From positions 374,997-438,996 of the forward strand of contig JAHTBO010000002.1 in assembly GCA_019166125.1 (NCBI GenBank): a stretch of 64,000 nt of DNA, in the 5' to 3' direction. The stretch comes from Alcaligenaceae bacterium CGII-47. GTDB taxonomy: Bacteria; Pseudomonadota; Gammaproteobacteria; Burkholderiales; Burkholderiaceae_B. The position numbers and the translations under genes are program-made. The notes beneath the pieces are model-generated. The model ran no database searches. It was not told where the DNA came from and was given only the letters and a program-made list of their open reading frames with translations. This document shows, one piece after another, positions 18,101 through 26,435 of the stretch; position 1 is the first letter of the stretch; the number at the start of each line of letters is the position of its first letter.

Positions 18101-18235
18101 TTAAAAGCCTGCTGCGGCACCCAGCCACATCAGCCCCGGTATCATCGCAGCCCATGCAACGACCATACATACATCACCCATCCCGGCGGTCATGCTGCGC
18201 AATCCCCGGGTCTGCTGTGTCGTCTGATTCTTCAT
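18101..18235 (-). CDS. 44-residue membrane peptide under two SOS boxes
   Basis: A short open frame, ATG at 18235 and TAA at 18103-18101, too short for usual gene calling. Support: a clear ribosome-binding site (GCGAGG, 8 bases before the ATG); a basic, polar N-terminus (about residues 1-14) followed by a hydrophobic helix-forming segment DVCMVVAWAAMIPGLMWLGA (21-40) and a tiny tail; and two tandem LexA boxes just upstream. One membrane span with the N-terminus probably inside is expected. I do not recognise a named family. SOS-induced single-span peptides of this size in other bacteria include TisB (a membrane-depolarising toxin of E. coli) and SidA (a division inhibitor of Caulobacter); a similar role is inference from size, hydrophobicity and regulation, not from homology. 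Confidence 0.72.
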   Translation of the reverse strand: MKNQTTQQTRGLRSMTAGMGDVCMVVAWAAMIPGLMWLGAAAGF

Positions 18236-18257
18236 GTCTAACCTCGCTAGATGTAGA

Positions 18258-18298
18258 GGTAATGTCGACCCGCCACCTAAGCGTTTCGACCATTACCT
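18258..18298 (-). promoter_or_regulatory. Inverted repeat in the leader of the SOS peptide gene
   Basis: On the minus strand AGGTAAT, one extra G, then GTCGA pairs with TCGAC followed by ATTACCT, giving a 12-bp stem with one bulge around a 17-base loop. If transcription starts upstream of 18298 it would form a strong 5' leader hairpin; if it starts near 18291 only part is transcribed and the repeat may act as DNA. It ends 22 bases before the start codon. Confidence 0.55.
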
Positions 18299-18347
18299 AT
18301 ATACTGTGTTTTCATACAGCTTAACTACACTGTACAAAAACACAGTC
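18298..18347 (-). promoter_or_regulatory. Tandem LexA (SOS) boxes and promoter
   Basis: Two exact CTGT-N8-ACAG sites lie 26 bases apart: TACTGTGTTTTCATACAGCT at 18302-18321 and CACTGTACAAAAACACAGTC at 18328-18347. This is the LexA box known from gamma- and betaproteobacteria. On the minus strand a TATATA -10 candidate (18303-18298) directly follows the first box, so LexA would cover the promoter; an alternative -35/-10 (TTGTAC at 18337-18332, TATGAA at 18316-18311) lies within the boxes. The only gene in the right orientation is the peptide at 18101-18235; on the plus strand the boxes face only the 3' end of the peroxiredoxin gene. Confidence 0.82.
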
Positions 18348-18386
18348 ATCTATGCAAGGTTTATTTTGAAGCAGGTGCCCCAGTCA

Positions 18387-19028
18387 TCAAAGGTCGGGCT
18401 GAGGCGTCGTACGCAGATAGGGGCGAATTTCCTTGTAGCCCTTGGGGAACTTTTCCTTAAGTACCGCAGGGTCCTTGATCGAAGGGGCAATAATCACGTC
18501 CTCGCCCGGCTCCCAGTTCGCTGGTGTGGCGACGCTATGACTATCCGTTAGCTGTAAAGAATCCAGCGCACGCAGGATTTCGTTGAAATTGCGCCCCGTG
18601 CTCGCTGGATAGGTCAAAATCAGACGAACTTTCTTGGCAGGATCAATGACAAACACCGAGCGTACCGTCAGGGTGGTACTGGCGTTAGGGTGGATCATGT
18701 CATAGAGTTTCGCAACCTTATGGTCCACATCGGCAAGTATCGGATACGCAACCTTTGTGTTTTGTGTCTCGTTGATATCCTTGATCCAATCGAGGTGCGA
18801 CTCTGCGCTATCCACCGATAAGGCAATCACCTTCGTGTTGCGCTTGGCAAAGTCACCCGACACAATCGCGGTATAACCCAGCTCAGTGGTGCACACGGGC
18901 GTGAAATCAGCCGGGTGAGAAAATAATACACCCCAGCTATCGCCGAGGAACTTATAAAAATTGATCTTGCCGAGCGAGGAATCCTGCTCGAAATCGGGCG
19001 CAATATCACCCAGACGCAACGTGCTCAT
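18387..19028 (-). CDS. 1-Cys peroxiredoxin (Prx6 type)
   Basis: 213 residues; reduces hydrogen peroxide and organic peroxides. The peroxidatic cysteine is Cys46 in HPADFTPVCTTELG. No other cysteine is present, so it is a 1-Cys enzyme that needs an external thiol. The C-terminal extension with PNWEPGED-like sequence (ANWEPGEDVI) and FPKGYKEIRPYLR is diagnostic of the Prx6 group. AAGGAG lies 6 bases before the ATG at 19028. The promoter candidate is TTGTAC (19126-19121) and TATTAA (19102-19097) with 18-base spacing. Confidence 0.95.
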   Translation of the reverse strand: MSTLRLGDIAPDFEQDSSLGKINFYKFLGDSWGVLFSHPADFTPVCTTELGYTAIVSGDFAKRNTKVIALSVDSAESHLDWIKDINETQNTKVAYPILADVDHKVAKLYDMIHPNASTTLTVRSVFVIDPAKKVRLILTYPASTGRNFNEILRALDSLQLTDSHSVATPANWEPGEDVIIAPSIKDPAVLKEKFPKGYKEIRPYLRTTPQPDL

Positions 19029-19096
19029 CAAAAGCTCCTTATTGGACTATATAAGACCGACCGCCCTAAATACCGAACGGCATACAAACTCATTGC

Positions 19097-19126
19097 TTAA
19101 TATTCTGACAGCATATAGAAGTACAA
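19097..19126 (-). promoter_or_regulatory. Probable promoter of the peroxiredoxin gene
   Basis: TTGTAC (19126-19121) and TATTAA (19102-19097) are separated by 18 bases on the minus strand, giving a leader of about 60 bases. No OxyR-type site was recognised. Confidence 0.45.
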
Positions 19127-19214
19127 GGAAATACTTTTTGCTTATAACCTTATCCAAATGTACCAAGGGAGTGCGACGGCGCCTGGGGCCAGAAGCGGCC
19201 CGCTCGGGCGCAAA

Positions 19215-21029
19215 TCAAACGGACCAAGCCTGATTGGCGTATTGATCCGCCAGCACCCCATCAGCGATAGACAAAGCCAGTGCCTCGGCACGGGGCAAGA
19301 CGTGCACAGCGTACGCGACAGCTGTTGCGATCTTTTGCTGATAGTAGGGATCGGTCGAGCCTGCCGCGAGCAGCTGCGCACTCGAGAGTGCCGCACGCGC
19401 CAGTTGCCACCCTGCATGCACGATACCCGCTTGCATCAGACAGGGCACGCTGCCCTGAAACACCGCACGTAGATCCTCACGCATATGCGTGAGCACGTAG
19501 TCCACCGAAGAGGCGTGGGCCTGCGCCGCCGCATCCAGACGTCTGGCAAGCAAGGCAAATCCCTTGGCATACTCACCCTGCGTCTGGCGCAGTGCTGCGA
19601 CGGTCTGACGCATCTGCGAGATCTGCGCATGGGCCACTGCACCGCCATCGCGAATTAGTTTGCGGCCCACAAAATCATTCGCCTGAATCGCTGTCGTTCC
19701 TTCGTAGATCGGTAAGATACGGGCATCACGATAGAACTGCGCCGCGCCGGTCTCTTCGATAAACCCCATACCGCCATGGACCTGCACACCCAGCGAGGCG
19801 ACCTCGAGCGCTGACTCGGTAGAGAAGGCCTTAACGATCGGTACGAAATACTCGTACATCGCCTTGTACTCGGCTCGTTGCGCCGGATCGGGCTCTTGGG
19901 CCGCCTTGTCCCGTAAGGACGCTGCCACATAGGCCACAGCCCGAGCGCCCTCGGTCAAACCGCGCATGATGCCCAGCATGCGTTGCACATCAGGGTGACG
20001 GGCGATAGGTACCGCCTCGGCGGAACCTTCGAGCGCCTGCCCCTGTATACGCTCTTGTGCATAAGCCGTCGCATGTTGTAAGGCGCGCTCAGATAAGGCG
20101 ATACCCTGGATGCCCACGGCATAGCGTGCCGCATTCATCATGATAAACATGTATTCCAGGCCGCGGTTCTCTTCACCGATAAGATAGGCGACCGCCCCCT
20201 CACCGACATCGCCTCTACCTGATCCGTAAAGCAATACTGCCGTCGGGCTGCCATGGATACCGAGCTTATGCTCTAGTGACGCGCACCAGACATCATTGCG
20301 CGCGCCCAGTGCGCCATCTTCGGTCACCAGGAACTTGGGCACGATGAACAGCGAAATGCCTTTGACGCCCTTGGGGGCATCGGGCGTACGGGCCAATACT
20401 AAATGAATGATATTTTCGGCCAGATCGTGCTCACCGTATGTGATGAAGATCTTTTGACCGACGAGTCGATAGCTGCCATCAGTCTGGCGTGTCGCCCGTG
20501 AATTGATCAAGGCCAGATCCGAACCCGCCTGGGGCTCGGTCAAGTTCATGGTGCCCGTCCAGCGCCCCTCGATCAGAGGCGGGATATAGCGTGACTTTTG
20601 CTTATCAGTCCCCACCATGGACAAGGCCTCGATCACGCCATCTGTCAGCAGGGGACAGAGCGAAAAAGCCAGATTTGCGGAATTGAGGTTTTCAGTCGTC
20701 GCGGCAGCCACGAGCTTAGGCAGGCCCTGACCGCCTTCACTGCGCCCATGCGGCAGGCCCTGCCAACCCGCCGCAGCAAAGGCGGCAAACGCCGCCTTGA
20801 AGCCCGGTGAGGTCTGCACCTCGCCATCCTGCCAGCTGGCAGGATGACGATCACCCTGAACATTCAACGGGGCAATCTCGTGCTCGACGAAACGCGCATT
20901 TTCATCGAGGATCGCATCAAGCAAATCCTCTGATACTTCTTCAAAGCCTGGCAAGGCCAGCACACCAGGCAGATCAGCCAGCTCATTGAAAACGAAACGG
21001 ATGTCCTGCGTCGGTGCGCGATAGCTCAT
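19215..21029 (-). CDS. Acyl-CoA dehydrogenase (long, with C-terminal domain)
   Basis: 604 residues, FAD enzyme introducing the alpha-beta double bond of acyl-CoA in beta-oxidation. It has the usual N-terminal helical, beta and C-terminal helical domains (MNLTEPQAGSDLALI; VQVHGGMGFIEETGAAQFYRDARI; IYEGTTAIQANDF), plus an extra C-terminal domain of about 130 residues seen in the 600-residue group. It begins 2 bases after etfA, so the dehydrogenase and its electron acceptor ETF are made from one operon (etfB-etfA-acd). Chain-length preference cannot be read. Confidence 0.93.
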   Translation of the reverse strand: MSYRAPTQDIRFVFNELADLPGVLALPGFEEVSEDLLDAILDENARFVEHEIAPLNVQGDRHPASWQDGEVQTSPGFKAAFAAFAAAGWQGLPHGRSEGGQGLPKLVAAATTENLNSANLAFSLCPLLTDGVIEALSMVGTDKQKSRYIPPLIEGRWTGTMNLTEPQAGSDLALINSRATRQTDGSYRLVGQKIFITYGEHDLAENIIHLVLARTPDAPKGVKGISLFIVPKFLVTEDGALGARNDVWCASLEHKLGIHGSPTAVLLYGSGRGDVGEGAVAYLIGEENRGLEYMFIMMNAARYAVGIQGIALSERALQHATAYAQERIQGQALEGSAEAVPIARHPDVQRMLGIMRGLTEGARAVAYVAASLRDKAAQEPDPAQRAEYKAMYEYFVPIVKAFSTESALEVASLGVQVHGGMGFIEETGAAQFYRDARILPIYEGTTAIQANDFVGRKLIRDGGAVAHAQISQMRQTVAALRQTQGEYAKGFALLARRLDAAAQAHASSVDYVLTHMREDLRAVFQGSVPCLMQAGIVHAGWQLARAALSSAQLLAAGSTDPYYQQKIATAVAYAVHVLPRAEALALSIADGVLADQYANQAWSV

Positions 21030-21031
21030 GG

Positions 21032-21961
21032 TTACAGTGCCTTGACAAGTTCGGGAACCGCCTCAAAGAGGTCGGCGACCAGGCCATAGTCGGCCACACC
21101 AAAAATAGGTGCCTCAGCGTCCTTATTAATCGCTACGATCACCTTGGAGTCCTTCATTCCCGCCAGATGCTGGATGGCTCCTGAAATGCCGATTGCGACA
21201 TAGAGCTGCGGCGCCACGATCTTGCCGGTCTGACCAACCTGCCAGTCATTCGGCGCGTAACCGGCATCCACCGCTGCGCGCGAGGCCCCCAGCGCTGCAC
21301 CAAGCTTATCGGCAAGTGGGTCGAGAAGCTTGAAATTCTCGGCACTGCCCATGCCTCGTCCGCCTGACACGACCACCGAGGCCGAAGCCAGGTCTGGGCG
21401 ATCGGTCTTGGCGAGCTCACGGCTCATAAAGGTGGACTTCCCTGAGTCTGATACCGCATCGACGTGCTCGACTGAGGCACTGCCACCCTGGGCAGCAACA
21501 GCATCAAAAGCCGTCGTACGCACCGTGATAACCCGCAATGCGTCGACGGTTTGTACGGTCTCGAGCGCATTGCCCGCATAAATCGGGTGCACAAACGTAT
21601 CCGCTGATTCAACCGCCACAATATCAGAGATCTGTGCGACATCCAGCTTAGCCGCAACACGCGGCGCAACGTTCTTACCTGCTGCGGTTGCAGCGAACAG
21701 GATATGACTATAGTTCGCAGCGATTGTCAGTACCTGAGCCGCGACGTTTTCGGCTAATCCGTCCGCGAGCGCCGGGCCGTCTGCCAGCAAAACCTTGGCT
21801 ACACCCTGCGCCTGTGCCGCCTGATCAGCCACCACCTGGGCGCCAGACCCAGCCACCAACACATGCACATCGCTGTCCAATCGACCAGCAGCAGCTACAG
21901 CGTTTAACGTTGCAATATTCAACTGAGCGTTATCGTGCTCTGCAATTACAAGGACACTCAT
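21032..21961 (-). CDS. etfA: Electron transfer flavoprotein alpha subunit
   Basis: 309 residues. ETF carries electrons from acyl-CoA dehydrogenases to ETF-quinone oxidoreductase. The C-terminal FAD domain shows [14 protein letters not shown], the [19 protein letters not shown] run and [16 protein letters not shown], the family fingerprint. It abuts etfB with no gap. Confidence 0.97.
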   Translation of the reverse strand: MSVLVIAEHDNAQLNIATLNAVAAAGRLDSDVHVLVAGSGAQVVADQAAQAQGVAKVLLADGPALADGLAENVAAQVLTIAANYSHILFAATAAGKNVAPRVAAKLDVAQISDIVAVESADTFVHPIYAGNALETVQTVDALRVITVRTTAFDAVAAQGGSASVEHVDAVSDSGKSTFMSRELAKTDRPDLASASVVVSGGRGMGSAENFKLLDPLADKLGAALGASRAAVDAGYAPNDWQVGQTGKIVAPQLYVAIGISGAIQHLAGMKDSKVIVAINKDAEAPIFGVADYGLVADLFEAVPELVKAL

Positions 21962-22711
21962 TTAGATCACCTTCGCTTCGTTCTTGAGTTTGTCGACCAA
22001 CGCAGCCACATCAGGCACCACAACACCCGCTGAGCGCGCTGGCGGCTCGTTGACCTTGAGTGTCTTTAAACGCGGTGCAACATCGACGCCCAGATCCTCA
22101 GGCGTAAACGTATCCAGAGTTTTTTTCTTGGCCTTCATGATATTGGGCAGGGTCACATAACGCGGCTCGTTCAGGCGCAAATCCGTCGTGACAATAGCAG
22201 GCAGCTTCAGGGACAGGATCTCTAGGCCGCCGTCAACCTCACGCGTCACCTTAACCTGATCGCCCTCGATCTCGACCTTACTGGCGTAAGTCGCCTGAGG
22301 CCAATCGAGCAAAGCAGCCAGCATCTGACCGGTCTGATTGGCATCGTCATCAATGGCTTGTTTACCTAGGATCACCAACTGAGGTTGTTCCTTATCGACC
22401 AGCGCACGCAGCAGCTTGGCCACAGCCAGTGGCTGCAAGGCGACATCGGTCTGTACGAGTACGCCCCGATCTGCGCCGATCGCCATCGCCGTACGTAAGG
22501 TCTCCTGACATTGAGCCACACCGCAAGAGACGGCAATCACCTCGGTCACGGCCCCCTTTTCCTTCAAACGTGTGGCCTCCTCGACGGCAATTTCGTCAAA
22601 GGGATTCATGGACATTTTGACGTTTGAAATATCCACGCCGGAATGGTCTGACTTGACGCGTACCTTGACGTTGTAATCAACGACACGCTTGACGGGCACC
22701 AGCACCTTCAT
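21962..22711 (-). CDS. etfB: Electron transfer flavoprotein beta subunit
   Basis: 249 residues with the AMP-binding beta-subunit fold: [19 protein letters not shown] start, [17 protein letters not shown], and [21 protein letters not shown]. The ATG at 22711 has GGAGAG upstream and matches the family start; the frame is open 16 codons farther without similarity. First gene of the etfB-etfA-acyl-CoA dehydrogenase operon. Confidence 0.97.
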   Translation of the reverse strand: MKVLVPVKRVVDYNVKVRVKSDHSGVDISNVKMSMNPFDEIAVEEATRLKEKGAVTEVIAVSCGVAQCQETLRTAMAIGADRGVLVQTDVALQPLAVAKLLRALVDKEQPQLVILGKQAIDDDANQTGQMLAALLDWPQATYASKVEIEGDQVKVTREVDGGLEILSLKLPAIVTTDLRLNEPRYVTLPNIMKAKKKTLDTFTPEDLGVDVAPRLKTLKVNEPPARSAGVVVPDVAALVDKLKNEAKVI

Positions 22712-22802
22712 CGAGCACTCTCCAAAAGGGTTAAAAATAGGAATAACTGATTGAACCATAATTTATTGTATTGCAGCATTCCGGGCATCGCCTTAGCCCT
22801 TT

Positions 22803-23726
22803 CTATATGCCACACAGCGTGCGAATGTGCGCCACAGCACTACGGCCGAGTGCCGATAGGTTATAGCCACCTTCCAAAAAACTGATGATCCGGCCTTGCG
22901 CGCTCGCATCCGCCTGCTCGACCAGTCGCTGAGTGATCCACGCATAATCGGCTTCGACGAGCTTGAACTGCCCCATCTCGTCCTCGCGATGCGCATCAAA
23001 GCCTGCCGAAACCAAAATCAGCTCTGGACGAAATGCACGCAATGCAGGCAGCCAGTACTCTGACACGACCTGGCGGTACGCCTGACCGTCGGTATAAGCT
23101 CGCATCGGAATATTTTGCATGTTGGGACCGAGCCTCTCCTGACGCAAGCCTGGGAAAAACGGATACTGATAGATGCTGCACATCAGAACCCGCTCGTCAT
23201 GCATGAACATCTCTTCTGTGCCGTTGCCGTGATGCACGTCAAAATCAATAATTGCGACGCGCGAAAAAGCGTAATGCTCGAGCGCATAGGCGGCCGTCAC
23301 AGCCAGATTGTTGAAAAAACAGAAACCTAAGGCCTGTTCAGGACGGGCGTGGTGACCTGGCGGACGAATTGCGCAAAACGCCGTTCGGGCCTCGTTTGCC
23401 ATCAAGGCGTCGAGCGCAGTCAGCCCTGCCCCAGCAGCCACCCAAGCCGCAGCGAGCGTTGAAGGGTTCATGATCGTATCGGGATCAATTGGAAAATAGC
23501 CCTGAGTGGGCGCATGTTGACGCAAATATGCCACATGCTGCGCGGTATGCACACGCTGCACCTCATCTGCGGTCGCGGGCCGCGCTTGGCGATGAGCCAG
23601 GAAACCCATGATACCGCTGGCCAATAACTGATCGCTCACCGCATCAAGTCGCTGAGGGCATTCAGGGTGTTCTTTGCCCATTTCATGCAAGTGACAAGCG
23701 GGATGGGTAATATAGAGTGTCTCCAT
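22803..23726 (-). CDS. Histone-deacetylase-family (AcuC/HDAH-like) deacylase
   Basis: 307-residue zinc hydrolase of the arginase/deacetylase fold. Conserved elements: RPPGHHA (paired histidines), DFDVHHGNGT (zinc and catalytic Asp-His), SAGFDAHREDEMG (zinc Asp) and EGGYN (catalytic tyrosine). Bacterial members remove acetyl groups from polyamines or proteins; the substrate here is unknown. It starts 10 bases from the divergent mltB start and has a weak ribosome-binding site. It is separated from etfB by about 90 bases. Confidence 0.9.
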   Translation of the reverse strand: METLYITHPACHLHEMGKEHPECPQRLDAVSDQLLASGIMGFLAHRQARPATADEVQRVHTAQHVAYLRQHAPTQGYFPIDPDTIMNPSTLAAAWVAAGAGLTALDALMANEARTAFCAIRPPGHHARPEQALGFCFFNNLAVTAAYALEHYAFSRVAIIDFDVHHGNGTEEMFMHDERVLMCSIYQYPFFPGLRQERLGPNMQNIPMRAYTDGQAYRQVVSEYWLPALRAFRPELILVSAGFDAHREDEMGQFKLVEADYAWITQRLVEQADASAQGRIISFLEGGYNLSALGRSAVAHIRTLCGI

Positions 23727-23736
23727 AAGGATGATT

Positions 23737-24912
23737 ATGTTCAGACCTAGCCGTATTTTGCAAGTTGCCGTCGCATCATTTTTACTTTCAGGCTGTTCAA
23801 CCAGTCATCCAGAGCATCCGAGCGCAGCTGCGCTTGACAAGCAGATAACTGTTTCAAACGATCGTATCAGGTCAGCCACAACAGATTCCACCGAGAAACC
23901 CGGGCGACTCGTTGCGCGCGGCGACTTTATCGACGCTAATGCCAAGCTGCTACCCGAACTCGATACGTTTGCCAAAGAAACCGCGCAGGCCCGCGACATC
24001 CCCCTCCAAGACATCCGAGCGCTTCTGGGTGTAGCTCGGCTTAACGAGACCGCGATACGGCTAATGCAGCCATCCACCACGCGCATACAGCGCAGCTGGG
24101 TGACATACAGAAAACGCAATGTCGACCCCATTCGTATTCGCCGGGGTGTTGCCTTCTGGAAGGCGCACCAAAACGATCTGACCCGAGCAAGCCAGACCTA
24201 TGGCGTGCCACCGTCCATCATTGTCGCCATCATTGGCATCGAAACCGTGTACGGTCAATATACGGGCTCGTACCGGGTGTTGGATACACTTACCACCCTC
24301 GGATTCCGCTATCCTGACAAGGGTCGCCCCGAGCGCCAGCAGATGTTCCGCGAACAGCTCGCCGACCTGATTCAGCTAGATCACAAAGGCCAGCTGGACG
24401 CCTACACGGTCGAAGGGTCCTTTGCGGGTGCCATGGGCTTACCGCAGTTCATGCCTGGCAGTTTGATGAATTTTGCAGCAGACGGGGATGGGGACGGAAA
24501 GATCGATTTGCAAGGCAACACCGCCGATGCCATCGCTTCGGTTGCTCGCTTTTTGCGTTTGCATGGCTGGGAACCCGCACTTCCTGTGTTTGCCCCCATC
24601 ACACTGCCTGCCCAAGCCGCCGCGCTGGTCAAGGGCGGTCTGGTCCCCGATATGAGCTGGGATCAACTACAGCAAGCCGGTGCACGGATCTCGGCCCAGG
24701 CCCACGCCGGGAGCGCCTGGCAGCGCTATCCGTTAGGCGTCATTGACCTGCTGGATGAGCCCAGAAAGCTCAATGAATATCGCAGTGCAACCCCGAATTT
24801 TTTTGCAATCACCCACTACAACCGCAGCTATTTCTATGCGGCAGCAGTCGCTGATCTGGCGCACGAATTGGCAAACATCATGGGTTATGGCGATCCGGAC
24901 CAAGCACGCTGA
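23737..24912 (+). CDS. mltB: Membrane-bound lytic murein transglycosylase B
   Basis: 391 residues. A lipoprotein signal peptide with lipobox LLSGC (about residues 16-20) places it on the inner face of the outer membrane. It cleaves peptidoglycan between MurNAc and GlcNAc with anhydro-ring formation. The catalytic glutamate is in IIGIETVYGQYTG, and the family motifs EGSFAGAMGLPQFMPGS and FAADGDGDGKIDL follow. AAGG lies before the ATG at 23737; the ATG two codons earlier overlaps that site. Ends one base before the convergent cysM. Confidence 0.95.
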   Translation: MFRPSRILQVAVASFLLSGCSTSHPEHPSAAALDKQITVSNDRIRSATTDSTEKPGRLVARGDFIDANAKLLPELDTFAKETAQARDIPLQDIRALLGVARLNETAIRLMQPSTTRIQRSWVTYRKRNVDPIRIRRGVAFWKAHQNDLTRASQTYGVPPSIIVAIIGIETVYGQYTGSYRVLDTLTTLGFRYPDKGRPERQQMFREQLADLIQLDHKGQLDAYTVEGSFAGAMGLPQFMPGSLMNFAADGDGDGKIDLQGNTADAIASVARFLRLHGWEPALPVFAPITLPAQAAALVKGGLVPDMSWDQLQQAGARISAQAHAGSAWQRYPLGVIDLLDEPRKLNEYRSATPNFFAITHYNRSYFYAAAVADLAHELANIMGYGDPDQAR

Positions 24913-25818
24913 TCAGTCAAAAACGCCCGTAGACAGATAACGATCACCGCGGTCGCAGACGATAAACACGATCGTCGCATCGCGCACCGTTGCCGCAACC
25001 CGCAAGGCGGCGACCGCTGCGCCTGCAGAAGAGATGCCGCCAAATATGCCTTCTTCGGCGGCCAAGCGACGAGCCATGGTCTCTGCTTCATCCTGGGAAA
25101 TCAGCTCGAACCCATCGACCTGACTTGGGTCATAGATGCTGGGTTGATAGGCCTCGGGCCATTTACGGATGCCAGGGATATGCGCACCTTCGGCAGGCTG
25201 GGCACCAATGATACGAATCGCTGGGTTACGTTGATGCAAATAGGTGCTGACACCCATAATCGTGCCCGTTGTCCCCATGGCACTGACAAAATGCGTGACC
25301 TGCCCATCAGTCTGCGCCCAGATCTCGGGGCCAGTCGTCTGAGTGTGAGCCAGAGGATTATCCGGGTTCGCGAATTGATCCAGTACCCTGCCCTTGCCCT
25401 CAGCTTGCATCCGCAGGGCAAAATCCCGGGCATATTCCATCCCGCCCTCGCTAGCCGGTGTCAGGATCAGCTCGGCGCCGTAGGCCGTCATCGCGGCGCA
25501 CCGCTCTTGTGACGAATTATCGGGCATGATCAGAATGATTTTATAACCGCGCACAGCGGCCGCCATCGCCAGCGCGATACCGGTATTGCCACTGGTCGCC
25601 TCAATCAGCGTGTCGCCGGGCACAATCTCACCACGTTCCTCGGCGCCACGAATCATGAATGCCGCCGCGCGATCCTTGACTGATCCTGCCGGATTATTGC
25701 CTTCGAGCTTGGCGAGAATTGTATTGCCGCGTTCATCGCCCGCTGTGCCAGGGAGTCGTTGTAGACGCACCATCGGCGTAGAGCCGATGATGCCTTCGAT
25801 AGTAGGGTATGTTTTCAT
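24913..25818 (-). CDS. cysM: Cysteine synthase B
   Basis: 301-residue PLP enzyme that makes cysteine (or S-sulfocysteine) from O-acetylserine and sulfide or thiosulfate. The PLP lysine lies in NPAGSVKDRAA, the phosphate loop is GTTGTIMG, and the substrate loop is TSGNTG. The start KTYPTIEGIIGSTPMVRLQRL is CysM type rather than CysK. The ATG at 25818 fits the family; a GTG four codons upstream is also open. Confidence 0.95.
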   Translation of the reverse strand: MKTYPTIEGIIGSTPMVRLQRLPGTAGDERGNTILAKLEGNNPAGSVKDRAAAFMIRGAEERGEIVPGDTLIEATSGNTGIALAMAAAVRGYKIILIMPDNSSQERCAAMTAYGAELILTPASEGGMEYARDFALRMQAEGKGRVLDQFANPDNPLAHTQTTGPEIWAQTDGQVTHFVSAMGTTGTIMGVSTYLHQRNPAIRIIGAQPAEGAHIPGIRKWPEAYQPSIYDPSQVDGFELISQDEAETMARRLAAEEGIFGGISSAGAAVAALRVAATVRDATIVFIVCDRGDRYLSTGVFD

Positions 25819-25845
25819 GGCTGAAATCATACACCCACAACATGC

Positions 25846-26343
25846 TTAACGCTTGGGCACACCCGCCGGTGCTACGGGTGATTTGCCGCTGCTAATGGCC
25901 AAACCCGCAGCCTGTAAGGCATCAGCCTTTTTTGGGCCGATACCCTTGACACGATCTGACAAGTCTGAAAAGGACTCATAACGCCCGCCTCGTTCACGCT
26001 CTTGAAGAATGATCTGAGCAGTTTTGGGGCCAATACCCCGTATGCCCTTGAGTTGCGCTTCAGTGGCAGTATTCAGGTCCAAGGCCAGCACGCTACCAGA
26101 CCAGGCCAGCGCGGTCAGGCTAAGCATGCTTAGCACTCGAGCTAAATGATGCCCGGACCGAGCACATGGCAAACGAGACGAAGCGGTCACCTCTGAGGGT
26201 GACGGTGGGTGCGAGGGAGGAGGTGGCTGAGGCGGTGGGAAGGGTCGCGTAGGCAGTACGGGCGACAAAACCCGGGGGCTTTCCCAGGACTGGCCTGGCC
26301 TGCCCGCTGGGCGAGCAACCGTAGGATGAGTAAATGGATTCAT
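25846..26343 (-). CDS. ComEA-like helix-hairpin-helix DNA-binding protein
   Basis: 165 residues from the ATG at 26343, which has a GGAG ribosome-binding site. The C-terminal part holds two helix-hairpin-helix motifs (LNTATEAQLKGIRGIGPKTA and DRVKGIGPKKADALQAAG), as in periplasmic ComEA used in DNA uptake. A hydrophobic segment that looks like a signal peptide (VLSMLSLTALAWSGSVLA) begins about 68 residues in, after a basic and very proline-rich leader (PPPQPPPPSHPPSPS). Either translation starts within this hydrophobic region (an ATG at 26130) or the protein has a cytoplasmic proline-rich N-terminus before a membrane anchor. The start codon is caught in an inverted repeat. Confidence 0.82.
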   Translation of the reverse strand: MNPFTHPTVARPAGRPGQSWESPRVLSPVLPTRPFPPPQPPPPSHPPSPSEVTASSRLPCARSGHHLARVLSMLSLTALAWSGSVLALDLNTATEAQLKGIRGIGPKTAQIILQERERGGRYESFSDLSDRVKGIGPKKADALQAAGLAISSGKSPVAPAGVPKR

Positions 26344-26421
26344 GACAGGCTCCGCAATGATTGATCGGTACCTGTCATGATGCCCGTCCAGAGGCTGCGC
26401 CAGCACCTCTGGTGGACGGGC
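26341..26421 (-). promoter_or_regulatory. Two leader hairpins before comEA-like gene
   Basis: CATGACAGG (26371-26379 on the minus strand) can pair with CCTGTCATG (26349-26341), which contains the start codon, so the fold would hide the AUG. Immediately upstream, GCCCGTCC (26382-26389) with GGACGGGC (26414-26421) and an inner AGAGG/CCTCT form a second long stem. No T-run follows it, so it is not a standard terminator of hldD. Confidence 0.5.
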
Positions 26422-26435
26422 TTATCCATGAGTAA

